This document shows positions 33,453 to 42,790 of a stretch of 64,000 nt of DNA, piece after piece. Positions within the stretch are counted from its first letter, which is position 1. Every line of letters starts with the position of its first letter. Origin of the DNA: Oceanicola sp. 22II-s10i (GTDB lineage: Bacteria; Pseudomonadota; Alphaproteobacteria; Rhodobacterales; Rhodobacteraceae). The DNA lies in contig NZ_AQQU01000011.1 in the NCBI RefSeq assembly GCF_002210105.1, positions 33,904 to 97,903 of the forward strand, written 5' to 3'. Below the pieces are notes generated by a model, which saw only the letters and a list, made by a program, of their open reading frames with translations, was not told the origin of the DNA and did not search any database. A program made the position numbers and the translations under genes.

Positions 33453-34708
33453 CGGCTTCCCTCTTCGATTTCCTCGAGCGCGCGGAGCAGGACGTCCGTC
33501 GTGCCCAGCTTTCCGGACTTCAGGAAGAAGGACACCGGATCGTCCCCCTCCGACACGCAGAACCCGCCACCGTTCGGGCCGCGCGGGAAGGGCCGGACGG
33601 ACCGGATGCCGAGCGCGGTGACGATCGAGCCCGAGGTCTCGCCCCCCGCCACGATGAAGCGGCGCACGCCCTTGTCGTGCAGGCCCCGAGCGACACCCGC
33701 CAGAATGCGCTCCGCCAGCCGGGCGGCCCCCAGCCGTCCGAGCTCGGCCTGCGCGGCCTTCACCCCGGCCTCGTCGGCGCAGGTGGTGATGCCGAAGGGC
33801 GTGCCGATCCGCGCGGCGGCCCAGTCGAGCGCTTTCGCGATCAGCCCCGCCTCGTCGCCGGCCAGGAGGTCCAGCCGCAGCACCGGATGCTCTGCCTCGA
33901 ACGCCGCCAGCTGAGCCTCCGCCACCGGGCCGACGCTGCCGCCCAGAACCACCGCCGGTCCCTTCGCGTGGCGCGGCGGTTCTGCGGCCCCCGCCCGCCC
34001 GCGCCCGAGGGCGAGGCCGAGGGACACCACCAGCGGATCGCTTGCCACGATGCTGCGGCGGTCGAGGGCGAGGGTCGTACTCATCTCGACATCGCCCGCG
34101 TCGGAGCAGTCGAGAAGGACATGCCGGTGCCCCGCCGCAACCTGCTTGTCGAGCGCGGCGCGTGCAGTGCCTTCCTTCAACAGATCCAGATGCGTGACGA
34201 GGCCGAGCGGCGTTTCGGTCTGGTGCGACAGGAACCGCACGAGGTTCGGATCGGGCATCGGCGTCACTGGATCGAACCGTTTGACCGACTCGTTCACCAG
34301 CATGCCCTGGTAGAACAGGTGGCCCTGGTGGACGGTGCAGCGAAACTCCGGGAACCCCGCGCTGATCAGGACCGGCAGATCGCCGTAACGATCGGCCAGC
34401 ATGTCGGCGGCAGGGCCGATGTTGCCCTCTTCGGTGGAATCGAAACTGGCGCAGGCCTTGTAGGCGACGGTGCCGCAGCCGAGGGCGTCGAGCGCGTCGA
34501 GAGCGCGGGCGATCTCGGCCTTCGCCTCTTCCACCGGAACCAGCCGGGTGCGCGAGGCGATGACCACGATGGGGGCCTGCGTCCGGGCCTCGCCCGCGGC
34601 TTCGGGGTCGAAGAAGACCGGGCATTCGATCCCGGCTTCCTCGAAATAGCTCGCCACCAGCAGACCGCCGGTGAAATCGTCCGAGAGGATACCGTAGGCC
34701 GGGCTCAT
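33449..34708 (-). CDS. otnK: Four-carbon acid sugar kinase (DUF1537 family), probable 3-oxo-tetronate kinase
   Basis: 419 residues with both DUF1537 domains: N-terminal YGILSDDFTGGLLVASYFEE (substrate Asp) and C-terminal nucleotide-binding FIVAGGETSGSIVTALGIRS then GPNGGGFCVSEGDD. Phosphorylates 3-oxo four-carbon acids for the following OtnC. Coupled by a 4-base overlap to otnC, and 48 bases after the DMFase-like gene. No OtnI isomerase is seen in the window. Confidence 0.87.
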   Translation of the reverse strand: MSPAYGILSDDFTGGLLVASYFEEAGIECPVFFDPEAAGEARTQAPIVVIASRTRLVPVEEAKAEIARALDALDALGCGTVAYKACASFDSTEEGNIGPAADMLADRYGDLPVLISAGFPEFRCTVHQGHLFYQGMLVNESVKRFDPVTPMPDPNLVRFLSHQTETPLGLVTHLDLLKEGTARAALDKQVAAGHRHVLLDCSDAGDVEMSTTLALDRRSIVASDPLVVSLGLALGRGRAGAAEPPRHAKGPAVVLGGSVGPVAEAQLAAFEAEHPVLRLDLLAGDEAGLIAKALDWAAARIGTPFGITTCADEAGVKAAQAELGRLGAARLAERILAGVARGLHDKGVRRFIVAGGETSGSIVTALGIRSVRPFPRGPNGGGFCVSEGDDPVSFFLKSGKLGTTDVLLRALEEIEEGSR

Positions 34709-34756
34709 ACCCGGTGCGCCTTGCGTGTCATGATGTCGTCCTCCCTGCGGCCAGTG

Positions 34757-36424
34757 TCACGCCTCGCCGCCGAACCTGTCCAGAGCGTTTCGGGTTATCG
34801 TCTCGGTGAACGGGTCGCGGCGGGTCAGCCCCATGATCCATTCGCAGGACCCGGCGGTCAGCACCTCGCCGCGCCCGCGTTTCATGCTGGTCACCATGCC
34901 GGAGCCGTACTGGTAGTTCCTGCGGGCGACGGGCGTGTCCTCCGCCGCCAGCTCCGCGAGCCCCACCAGGTCGGAATCCCGGACATAGTAGCGGTAGCCA
35001 GGCCCCTCGTGTTCGTATTCGAAGAGGACGGCGGGGCTCATGGCGAGGATCTCGATCCCCTCCGGCACACCCGGATCGGCGACGGGGTAGGGCAGCCCCC
35101 GCTCGAAGGTGTAGTTCAGCCCGTCCACCTCGTAGCCGAAGATCCCGGCCTCGGCGCCGAAGACATCGGCGTAGCGCAGGTCGGTGCCCTCGAAGGCCCA
35201 GTGTTCGGGCCGGTAGACGGTGAACCCGCGCGACCCGCGCGGCGCGAAGCCGCCCCAGGAGCCGTACATGCCATGGCACCCATTCACCCCGACGGTCGAG
35301 GCGCCGGGCCAGCTGACGCCGCCGCTTTCCCACGAGGCGGTCAGCAGGTGCTTCTGCTGCGGATCGTCGCGCACCGGGTCCATCTTGGGCGCCTTGGTCT
35401 TCCAGCAGACCTGCCGCGCGCCGTCGTCCTCAAGCCGGATCTGCCAGAGGAAGTTGCCGCCGAAGCGCGAGAAGTTGCCGCCCCGCTCGACGAAATCCTC
35501 GACCGTCTTGCGCATGTCCCACGACCAGTATTCGTCATGGCCCACGGTGACGAGGCAGGTGTAGTCGTCCAGGATCTCGGGCCGCAGGTGCAGGTCGGTC
35601 TGGGTGATGATGTCGAAGCCGTAGCCCTGCCGTTCCGCCCATACGGCGAAATGCCGGTCGAACTGGGCCCATCCGGCGGCCGCGTAATACTGGCCGAACC
35701 CGTGCGAATAGCCCCATTCCTTGGAGGGATAGCCCGGCAGGTCGTTCATCTCGGGCATCCGGTTCTGCGCGATCCGCGCGGCGCCCTTGGGCAGCCAGAG
35801 CATCCCGCGCGTCCAGGGCCGGTGCAGGCTGAGATGCGGCGAGCCCTCGTTCCCGTTCGGCCCCCAGGTGCCGAAGTAATGGTTCGCCCCGCCCCAGTCG
35901 TTGTAGGCGGTCCAGGTGCCGGTCGCGAGCATGAAGAGGATCTTGCCCTGCCGCGTCTCGGGCGTCGGGCGGACGACGAAGAAATGGTGCTGGACGAAGC
36001 GTTCGCCGTCCTTCCGCATGCAGGTCGAGACAACACGGTAAAAGCCCGGCCGCTGCCCCTCGGGGATTTTCCAGGAATGCAGGACCGGCCAGTCGCAGCC
36101 GTCCATGTAGGCGGTCTCGGAGGTCTTCGTGAAGGTCCCGGGCAGGTCGAACGCCTCGTGCGCCATCGCGGGCGCGTGGCCGTCACGGTAGATCTGCAGC
36201 GTCCACGTGTCGGCGGTTGTCGAGCCGTGGAACTCCACCGTCTCGCCGGGATCGTAGGACATGCGGGGCGTGTAGACGAAGACCTCGGCCAGCTCCGGGT
36301 CCTCGCGTGGGGCCTGGAAGCGGTAGTCGGAGAGGAAATGCTCGTCCCCGTATCCCTTCCGCACGCCCCAGGGCGCGACGGCATGGGGGCCGGTTTCGGG
36401 GAAGCGGAACTTGGATCGGGTCAT
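34757..36424 (-). CDS. N,N-dimethylformamidase large-subunit-like protein
   Basis: About 555 residues from ATG 36424, eight bases after AAGGGA; ATG 36442 is an alternative. The conserved core of the DMFase beta-subunit family is present: HDEYWSWDMRKTVEDFVERG followed by GNFSRFGGNFLWQIR, preceded by ATGTWTAYNDWGGANHYFG and followed by the SGGVSWPGAS region. It is shorter than the characterised DMFase large subunit (about 760 residues), and no small-subunit gene is adjacent. Its natural substrate may not be dimethylformamide; the otnK/otnC neighbours suggest an amide or amine-linked hydroxyacid. First gene of the three-gene operon. Confidence 0.8.
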   Translation of the reverse strand: MTRSKFRFPETGPHAVAPWGVRKGYGDEHFLSDYRFQAPREDPELAEVFVYTPRMSYDPGETVEFHGSTTADTWTLQIYRDGHAPAMAHEAFDLPGTFTKTSETAYMDGCDWPVLHSWKIPEGQRPGFYRVVSTCMRKDGERFVQHHFFVVRPTPETRQGKILFMLATGTWTAYNDWGGANHYFGTWGPNGNEGSPHLSLHRPWTRGMLWLPKGAARIAQNRMPEMNDLPGYPSKEWGYSHGFGQYYAAAGWAQFDRHFAVWAERQGYGFDIITQTDLHLRPEILDDYTCLVTVGHDEYWSWDMRKTVEDFVERGGNFSRFGGNFLWQIRLEDDGARQVCWKTKAPKMDPVRDDPQQKHLLTASWESGGVSWPGASTVGVNGCHGMYGSWGGFAPRGSRGFTVYRPEHWAFEGTDLRYADVFGAEAGIFGYEVDGLNYTFERGLPYPVADPGVPEGIEILAMSPAVLFEYEHEGPGYRYYVRDSDLVGLAELAAEDTPVARRNYQYGSGMVTSMKRGRGEVLTAGSCEWIMGLTRRDPFTETITRNALDRFGGEA

Positions 36425-36874
36425 GTCGTCGGTTCCCTTCATCCGGGTTTCAGGTCAGGCACGCCGCGCAGGCGACAGAGATCATGCGCCTCGGCCCCGG
36501 CCCCGTTCAAGTACGCCGCTCAGGGTATGGATCGGTGCGCCATGTTGCCGTTTCGATATATCAGAAATCCGACTCGACCCCGCGTCGTCAAGGCATTGTT
36601 GGAACATACTTGCAGATAGTTCACATTTATACAGGTATGGGGCGCCGGCGCGGTTGAGCTTGCAGATCGCTGTAATCAATGAAGTTTTTGCCGATAACCC
36701 CCTGATAACGGCGTTTCTAGCGGCCTATGTGGCATCACTCGCTTCTCTGGCGGGTGCTGATTTTTCCGGCCCAACAAGGCGAGGCGGAGGAGAAAGCTGA
36801 ATTTTATTAGGCTATCTGCTATATCATCGTCTACGTTTCCATCACGAGGCTGCACAGAATCGACACGGGGACGC
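36425..36874. other. Divergent intergenic region, AT-rich, no gene seen
   Basis: 450 bases between the DMFase-like operon (minus) and an ABC transporter operon (plus). Short frames here look like chance. It holds GATATATC at 36555-36562 and an AT-rich stretch around 36600-36640, plausible for the two divergent promoters. No terminator or repeat found. Confidence 0.6.
36555..36562. promoter_or_regulatory. GATATATC palindrome, candidate regulatory site (copy 2)
   Basis: Same 8-bp palindrome as 31864-31871, here 131 bases before the DMFase-like start, with a following CAGAAA similar to CATGAA at copy 1. Role inferred from repetition and position only. Confidence 0.3.
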
Positions 36875-37966
36875 ATGACGAACAGTGGAACGCAGATGGC
36901 AGGGGCCGAAATCTCGGTGCGCGGGCTCGAGAAGAGCTTCGGCCAGCTCAAGGCCGTCGACGACCTCTCGCTCGACATCCCCAGCGGAGAGTTCCTGGCG
37001 TTGCTCGGCCCCTCCGGCTCCGGCAAGTCCACTGTCCTGATGATGCTCGCCGGGTTCGAGGTGCCGACGGGTGGCGCGATCACCATCGACGGGCGCGACT
37101 GCACCCGGATGCCGCCGCAGAAGCGGAACATCGGTATGGTGTTCCAGCACTACTCCCTCTTCCCGCACTTGTCGGTGCTCGACAACGTGGCCTTCCCCCT
37201 GAAGATGCGGGGCGAGGCCAAGGCCGCCCGCCGCCGCCGCGCCGCCGAGGCGCTGGAGGTGGTGCGGCTGGAAGGCTACGGCGACCGGATGCCCTCGCAG
37301 CTTTCCGGCGGGCAGAGGCAGCGCGTGGCACTGGCGCGGGCCATCGTCTACCAGCCGCGGCTGCTGCTGATGGACGAACCGCTTTCCGCGCTCGACAAGA
37401 ACCTGCGCGAGGAGATGCAGCTCGAGATCAAGCGACTGCATTCCGAGCTGGGCGTGACCGTCGTCTTCGTCACCCACGACCAGGGCGAGGCGCTGACCAT
37501 GGCCGACCGCGTCGCGATCCTGCGGGGCGGCAAGATCCAGCAGATCTCGCCCGCGCGTGAGCTCTACGAGCGGCCCGCCAACCTCTTCTCCGCCGGGTTC
37601 ATCGGCGAGATGAACATGATCCCCGCCCAATGGGACGGCAGCGGTCTGGTGCTGGCACAGGGCGACCGGCTGGCCCCGCCCGACACTGCGCTGATCGGCA
37701 CCGCTCCGACCGGCGCCGCCACCCTCGCCATCCGGCCCGAACGCCTGCGCGTCACCGCACCCGACGCGCCCGGCGCCCTTGCCGCCACGCTGGAGGAAGT
37801 CGTCTATGCCGGGGCCGGCACCCTGCTGATCGCGCGGCTGGCGGACGGGACCGAGATTCGCGCCCGCATCCCCTCGGCCGGCCTGCCACGGCTGTCGGAG
37901 GGCGAGCGAATCGGCCTTGCCTTCGACCCCGACGCCCTGCTGGTCTACGGAGAGGCCGCCGCATGA
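36875..37966 (+). CDS. Spermidine/putrescine-type ABC transporter ATPase
   Basis: 363 residues. Walker A LLGPSGSGKSTVLMMLAGFE, Q-loop GMVFQHYSLFPHLSVLDNVA, signature [20 protein letters not shown], Walker B LLLMDEPLSALDKNLREEMQ, switch HDQGEALTMADRV, and a C-terminal TOBE domain (ATLAIRPERLRVTAPD). PotA-like. ATGA overlap with the first permease. The four-gene order ATPase-permease-permease-binding protein is the polyamine/opine (PotABCD) arrangement. Confidence 0.92.
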   Translation: MTNSGTQMAGAEISVRGLEKSFGQLKAVDDLSLDIPSGEFLALLGPSGSGKSTVLMMLAGFEVPTGGAITIDGRDCTRMPPQKRNIGMVFQHYSLFPHLSVLDNVAFPLKMRGEAKAARRRRAAEALEVVRLEGYGDRMPSQLSGGQRQRVALARAIVYQPRLLLMDEPLSALDKNLREEMQLEIKRLHSELGVTVVFVTHDQGEALTMADRVAILRGGKIQQISPARELYERPANLFSAGFIGEMNMIPAQWDGSGLVLAQGDRLAPPDTALIGTAPTGAATLAIRPERLRVTAPDAPGALAATLEEVVYAGAGTLLIARLADGTEIRARIPSAGLPRLSEGERIGLAFDPDALLVYGEAAA

Positions 37967-38832
37967 GCCTGTCCAGCTTCATGCAGCCCGACGGGCGGAA
38001 CCTGTCCAAGGCCGGCATCACGCTGCTGATGGCCCCGTTCTTCATGCTGATCGGCATCGCCTTCCTCTACCCGCTCATCAGCCTGCTCTCGATCTCGGTC
38101 ACCGAGCCCGAGCTCGGGTTCCAGAACTACGAGCGCATTCTCGACACGCCGGTCTACGGCAAGGTCCTGCTGCGGACGCTCTGGATCGCGCTGCTGGTGT
38201 CGATCCTGTCGCTGTTCCTCGCCTTCCCGGTGGCGATGGCGATGGTGTCCTCGGGCGGTGCCATGGCGGTCTTCATCACCGCCTGCATCCTGCTGCCCTT
38301 CTGGTCCTCGGTGCTTGTCCGGACCGCCGCCTGGGCGGTGCTCCTGCAACGGAACGGGATCGTCAACGACCTGCTGCAGGCGATCGGCATCATCGACGCG
38401 CCGGTCCGGCTGCTCTACACGCAGGGCGCCGTCGTGGTCGCGATGACCCATGTGCTGATGCCCTTCATGGTGCTGCCGATCTACGGTGCCCTCCGCAACA
38501 TCCCGCAGGATTACGGCCGCGCCGCCGCGATCTGCGGGGCCGGGCCGCTCCGCGGGTTCATCGAGGTGACGCTGCCACTGGCCATGCCCGGCGTCCTCGG
38601 CGGCTTCATTCTCGTCTTCCTCACGGCGCTCGGCTACTTCATCACCCCCGCGCTGCTCGGCTCGCCGCAGGAGATGATGATCGCCACGCTGATCTCGCAG
38701 CAATTGCGCGAGTTCCTCGACTGGCCCTTTGCCGCGGCCCTGGTCGGCGTGCTGACCCTTTTCGTCACCGCGATCACGCTGGTCTTCAGCCGCGTCTTCC
38801 GGTTCGACCGGATGCTAGGGGGGCAGGTATGA
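37963..38832 (+). CDS. ABC transporter permease, PotB-like
   Basis: 289 residues, six spans. The N-terminus GITLLMAPFFMLIGIAFLYP is typical of PotB-type permeases and the coupling loop is RAAAICGAGPLRGFIEVTLP. Starts at ATG 37963 overlapping the ATPase stop; its own end overlaps the next permease start. Confidence 0.92.
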   Translation: MSLSSFMQPDGRNLSKAGITLLMAPFFMLIGIAFLYPLISLLSISVTEPELGFQNYERILDTPVYGKVLLRTLWIALLVSILSLFLAFPVAMAMVSSGGAMAVFITACILLPFWSSVLVRTAAWAVLLQRNGIVNDLLQAIGIIDAPVRLLYTQGAVVVAMTHVLMPFMVLPIYGALRNIPQDYGRAAAICGAGPLRGFIEVTLPLAMPGVLGGFILVFLTALGYFITPALLGSPQEMMIATLISQQLREFLDWPFAAALVGVLTLFVTAITLVFSRVFRFDRMLGGQV

Positions 38833-39644
38833 GCAACCGCCCGACCCCCGGCCGCCTGCTGCTGATGGCCTATGTCTACCTCGTCCTGATCTTCGTGCTG
38901 GCGCCCATCGTGGTGATCCTGCCGATGGCCTTCAGCGAACCGGACTACCTGACCTTCCCGCCGGAGGGCTTCACCTTCGACTGGTTCGGCGCCTTCTTCG
39001 GCAATTCCCGCTGGATGGCGGCTTCGGTCTTCTCGCTGAAGATCGCGGTGCTGACCTCCGTCGTGACGGTGGTCGTCGGCACCATGGCGACCTACGCGCT
39101 GATGCGCGGGGCAGGGCGGCTCGGCACCCTGTTCCAGGGGCTGCTGATCGCGCCGATCGTGGTGCCGCATATCGCGCTGGCCGTCGCGCTCTACCTCTTC
39201 TTCCGGCAGACCGGGCTGTCGGGCACCGTCACCGGCTACGTCATGGCCCATGCCATCATCGCCATGCCCTTCGTCGTCTTCACCGTCGCCGCCGCGCTCA
39301 GCTCGGTCGACGCCACGCTCGAGGACGCGGCGATGAGCTGCGGCGCCTCGCGCTTCGATGCCTTCCGGCTGGTAACGCTGCCGCTGATCCTGCCGAACGT
39401 GCTGTCGGGCGGGCTCTTCGCCTTCATCCTGTCCTTCGACGAACCGGTGATCTCGTTCTTCCTGGCGGGCATCCGCGACAAGACCCTGCCACGCATGATG
39501 TTCGACAACATCGAACAGAACCTCACCCCGGTGATCCCGGCCATCGCCGTGCTGCTCACCGGCATCTCGATCTTCGTTCTGGTCTCCGCGGCGATCCTGC
39601 GGCGGATGGCCCAATCCCGGAGCATGCCCGCCAAAGAGGCATGA
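38829..39644 (+). CDS. ABC transporter permease, PotC-like
   Basis: 271 residues, six spans: LVLIFVLAPIVVILPMAFSE at the start, coupling loop EDAAMSCGASRFDAFRLVTL, then LPNVLSGGLFAFILSFDEPV, which is diagnostic of PotC. ATG 38829 overlaps the PotB-like stop. The solute-binding gene follows 34 bases later with a strong AAGGAGG site. Confidence 0.92.
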   Translation: MSNRPTPGRLLLMAYVYLVLIFVLAPIVVILPMAFSEPDYLTFPPEGFTFDWFGAFFGNSRWMAASVFSLKIAVLTSVVTVVVGTMATYALMRGAGRLGTLFQGLLIAPIVVPHIALAVALYLFFRQTGLSGTVTGYVMAHAIIAMPFVVFTVAAALSSVDATLEDAAMSCGASRFDAFRLVTLPLILPNVLSGGLFAFILSFDEPVISFFLAGIRDKTLPRMMFDNIEQNLTPVIPAIAVLLTGISIFVLVSAAILRRMAQSRSMPAKEA

Positions 39645-39678
39645 TCCGGCCCATCAAGGCAACGACAAGGAGGTTGAA

Positions 39679-40722
39679 ATGAAGACGACGAAACGGGCCG
39701 CGCTGCTGGCCCTCGCGGTGCTGACGGCCGGGACGGCCGCCAAGGCCGATGAAATCGTGATCGCCACGACGGGCGGCCTGATGCGCAACGAGATGGAACA
39801 GTGGTTCTACCTGCCCTTCGCCGAGGCGACCGGCACCGAGGTGATCCCCTTCGACATCGAGGTCCCCGACCAGTGGGCCCGGGCCGAGGGCATGGTCCGC
39901 ACCGGGCAGGTCGAGTTCGACATCGTCACCGCCACCGGTCCCGACCTTGTCGGCAAGGCAGACATGCTGGTCGACATCCCCTGCGACACGCTGGAGAACG
40001 TCAAGGAATACGCGCTGCCCGGCGCCTGCCAGCCCAAGGGCATCGCCCGCACCACCGGCGGCATGGTCCTGACCTACAACACCGAGACATACGCCGATAA
40101 CCCGCCCGACAGCTGGGCTGATTTCTGGGATGTCGAAACCTACCCGGGACCGCGCGGCCTGCCCGACACCGGCGACCGCGACTGGTGGCTGCCGACCGTG
40201 GCGCTGCTGGCCGACGGCGTGGCCAAGGAGGATCTCTACCCGCTCGACCTGGACCGCGCCTATGCCAAGCTCGAGGAGATCCGCCCGCATATCGCGGTCT
40301 GGTGGAAGACCGGCAACCAGGTCCAGCAGATCATGCGCGACAACGAGATCGCCATGACGATGGCCTATTCCGGCCGGGCGCTGAAGGTGATCCAGGACGG
40401 CTCGCCCTTCGCGATGGCATGGGACGGCGCGATCCGCGACACCGGCTACCTCGCCGTGCTGAAGGACTCGCCGAACCCCGAGGGCGCGATGAACTTCATC
40501 AACTTCTTCTATGGCGCGGCAGAGGGGCATCCGGGCTTCATCCAGGCGGTCGGCTACGCAACCTCCTCGACCATCGGCCTCAGCCAGCTGCCGGAGGAAG
40601 AGCAGAAGCTCTACGCCACCTACCCGGCGAACTACGAGCTGCTGGTCGATCCCGATTTCGAATGGATCGGCGCGAACCGCGACGAGCTGCGCGAGCGCTG
40701 GACCAACTGGCTGCTGCAATAA
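39679..40722 (+). CDS. ABC transporter solute-binding protein, family 1/PotD-like
   Basis: 347 residues with a Sec signal peptide (ALLALAVLTAGTAAKADE). Periplasmic-binding type II fold: VIATTGGLMRNEMEQWFYLP at the start, GGMVLTYNTETYADNPPDSW (hinge region) and YSGRALKVIQDGSPFAMAWD. Binds the imported solute for the preceding PotABC-like proteins. Polyamine versus other small amine substrates cannot be separated from sequence. Confidence 0.9.
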   Translation: MKTTKRAALLALAVLTAGTAAKADEIVIATTGGLMRNEMEQWFYLPFAEATGTEVIPFDIEVPDQWARAEGMVRTGQVEFDIVTATGPDLVGKADMLVDIPCDTLENVKEYALPGACQPKGIARTTGGMVLTYNTETYADNPPDSWADFWDVETYPGPRGLPDTGDRDWWLPTVALLADGVAKEDLYPLDLDRAYAKLEEIRPHIAVWWKTGNQVQQIMRDNEIAMTMAYSGRALKVIQDGSPFAMAWDGAIRDTGYLAVLKDSPNPEGAMNFINFFYGAAEGHPGFIQAVGYATSSTIGLSQLPEEEQKLYATYPANYELLVDPDFEWIGANRDELRERWTNWLLQ

Positions 40723-40736
40723 GCGCAGCCGCCATG

Positions 40737-40763
40737 CCGGGGGCGGCGACAATCCGCCCCTGG
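40737..40763. terminator. Stem-loop after the PotD-like gene
   Basis: Arms CCGGGGGCGG and CCGCCCCTGG (one G-U pair) with a 7-base loop, 15 bases after the stop codon. There is no T-run, so termination efficiency is doubtful. Confidence 0.35.
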
Positions 40764-40838
40764 CCCAAGGAGGACCGCAAACTTGTGACGCGGGATCTTG
40801 CCCTTTAGATTGGCGCCGCGTCCGCAGGGAGCCGGGTT

Positions 40839-41555
40839 TTGAACACATCAAGAAATTTGCAGGCCGAACTGACCCAGAACCGGCCGATGCGGCGACGGGG
40901 GATCGAGCGGTATCACCTGATCCTCGACGCGACCGAACGGTTGCTGTCGGACAGCGGCGACGAGGACATCAGTCTGGCCCAGATCGCGGAACAGGCCGAG
41001 ATCTCGCTCGCCTCGGTCTATTACTTCTTCCCGAACCGCAATTCCGTCTACGTCGCGCTTGCGCTGCGCTTCAACGACGAGATCTACGAACGGTCCATCC
41101 TGCCGCTCAGCGATCCGGAGCCGCAATCCTGGCAGGAGCTTCTGGAGAGGAAGCACAAGGCGGCAGCCGCGTTCCAGAACAGCCGCCCGGCCGCCCTGCG
41201 CCTGTTTCTGGGCGCCGGTGTCTCGGCCGCGGTCCGCAGCGCGGATTTCACCGGGAACGCGCGTCTGGCCCGCAGCCGGGCACGGATGCTGGAGGCCTAT
41301 TTCGACATCCAGAACATGCCCGACCTGCCGCACTGGCTGGAAATGTCGGCGGCGGCGATGGACGGGATCTGGGCGCTGTCCTACGGATATCACGGACAGA
41401 TCACGGAAGCCTACCGCGCCGAGGCGACGGCCTGTGCCGTCACCTACCTGCGCCGGTACCTTCCCGAATACCTGCCCCGGATACCGGTAACGCAGGATGC
41501 GCTGGATCGCATACGCATCGAACTGGACGGCCCGCGACCGACCGATCAGGGCTGA
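40839..41555 (+). CDS. TetR-family transcriptional regulator
   Basis: 238 residues from TTG 40839. HTH region: RYHLILDATERLLSDSGDED then ISLAQIAEQAEISLASVYYF with FPNRNSVYVALALRF, the standard TetR DNA-binding domain at residues 23-75. The C-terminal ligand domain is not recognisable. Lies 116 bases after the ABC transporter genes on the same strand and probably regulates them. ATG 16 codons later is a possible alternative start. Confidence 0.88.
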   Translation: MNTSRNLQAELTQNRPMRRRGIERYHLILDATERLLSDSGDEDISLAQIAEQAEISLASVYYFFPNRNSVYVALALRFNDEIYERSILPLSDPEPQSWQELLERKHKAAAAFQNSRPAALRLFLGAGVSAAVRSADFTGNARLARSRARMLEAYFDIQNMPDLPHWLEMSAAAMDGIWALSYGYHGQITEAYRAEATACAVTYLRRYLPEYLPRIPVTQDALDRIRIELDGPRPTDQG

Positions 41556-41603
41556 TACCGTGTCAGCCCCAACGTCCGTGGTCTCTCGGCAACCTGACGG
41601 GTC

Positions 41604-42005
41604 CTAACTTTCGCTGACCTTCGCCCCGGGCGTCGCGTTGTCGATGCCGAGGCGCTGGTCCGCCAGCGTCGACCAGGTGTCGTCCTGCGGCGGCGCGGGG
41701 GGGATATCGCAGTTGCGCAGGTGGATGTTCACCTTGGCGATGAAGTTCGCCGAGACGGGCGCCGTGACAAACAGGAACGCCATGATCAGCAGCTCGTGCA
41801 TGGTGCCGCTGCCCTCGGCGACGGAGGCGAAGATCGAGGCGAGCAGCAGCATGCCGACGCCGATTGTGCCGACCTTGGTCGGGGCGTGCAGGCGGGTCAT
41901 CGGGTCGTTGAACTTCAGCAGGCCGATGACGCCGACGAGGATGAAGAAGGACCCGATCAGCAGCGACGCGCCGGCGGCGTAGGTGAAGGCGACAGCGAGT
42001 GTCAT
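41604..42005 (-). CDS. mnhG: Multisubunit Na+/H+ antiporter subunit G
   Basis: 133 residues, three membrane spans: SLLIGSFFILVGVIGLLKFN, then DPMTRLHAPTKVGTIGVGML, the MnhG/PhaG signature, and a hydrophilic C-terminal tail longer than usual. Last gene of the mnh operon; its ATG overlaps the mnhF stop. Confidence 0.92.
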   Translation of the reverse strand: MTLAVAFTYAAGASLLIGSFFILVGVIGLLKFNDPMTRLHAPTKVGTIGVGMLLLASIFASVAEGSGTMHELLIMAFLFVTAPVSANFIAKVNIHLRNCDIPPAPPQDDTWSTLADQRLGIDNATPGAKVSES

Positions 42006-42289
42006 TCGATGATGTCCCCCCTCAGGATGAAGCGCGCCAGCGCGACGGTGGACACGAAGCCGAGCATGGCGATCAGCAGCGTCACCTCGAAATAGACCTT
42101 CACGCCCTGCTGGATGCCCAGCACGACCACGAGGCCGAGCGCGTTGATGACCATGGTGTCGAGCGCGAGGATGCGGTCGCCGGTCGTCGGGCCCAGCACC
42201 AGCCGCACCATCGAGAGGACCTGGCCGACCACGAGGGTGACGAGCGCAACGCCAAGGGCGATGTCGAGGAATCCGGAGGCGGAGGTCAT
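42002..42289 (-). CDS. mnhF: Multisubunit Na+/H+ antiporter subunit F
   Basis: 95 residues, three membrane spans: VLSMVRLVLGPTTGDRILAL followed by DTMVINALGLVVVLGI, the MnhF/PhaF motif. Overlaps mnhE and mnhG by 4 bases each. Confidence 0.92.
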   Translation of the reverse strand: MTSASGFLDIALGVALVTLVVGQVLSMVRLVLGPTTGDRILALDTMVINALGLVVVLGIQQGVKVYFEVTLLIAMLGFVSTVALARFILRGDIIE

Positions 42290-42789
42290 GAGAATATCTC
42301 CAGCAGCCTGCGTTCATAGCGGGTCTTGATGTCGTCGCGGACGGCGTCGGGGTCGTCGGTGTGCAGCACGTGGACGAGCAGGCTGTGCCCCTCGTCCGAC
42401 AGGTCCGAGGACACGGTGCCCGGCGTCAGGGTGATGGTGCCCGCCAGAACGGTGATCGCCTCGGGCTGCTTGAGTTCCAGCGGGACGACGATCCATGCCG
42501 GCTTCAGCTTGGCGTTCGGCACGGTCAGGACGATCCACGCCACCTGGATGTTCGCCACGACGATGTCCCACATCACGAGGAAGGTGTAGGTCACCATCCG
42601 CCCCATCCGGAACCCCTTGGGCGTGTCGGGCCACCAGATCGAGGTCATCCAGGGGATGATGATCCCCAGCAGGATGCCGAAGACGACCATGCCCGCGCTG
42701 ATCCCGTTCTGCAGGATGACCCAGACGAGGGCGAGGACGATGGTCAGCAGCGGGTGCGGCAGAAGCCAGCGGTAGGCGCGCATCAACAT
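42286..42789 (-). CDS. mnhE: Multisubunit Na+/H+ antiporter subunit E
   Basis: 167 residues: HPLLTIVLALVWVILQNGIS, the cytoplasmic loop after IVLTVPNAKLKPAWIVVPLE, and TITLTPGTVSSDLSDEGHSL, the conserved MnhE core. Starts one base after the mnhD stop. Confidence 0.92.
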   Translation of the reverse strand: MLMRAYRWLLPHPLLTIVLALVWVILQNGISAGMVVFGILLGIIIPWMTSIWWPDTPKGFRMGRMVTYTFLVMWDIVVANIQVAWIVLTVPNAKLKPAWIVVPLELKQPEAITVLAGTITLTPGTVSSDLSDEGHSLLVHVLHTDDPDAVRDDIKTRYERRLLEIFS

Positions 42790-42790
42790 G

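Noticed and set aside
33677..36619. 980-codon plus-strand open frame
   Set aside because: Antisense to otnK and the DMFase-like gene; no recognisable domain.
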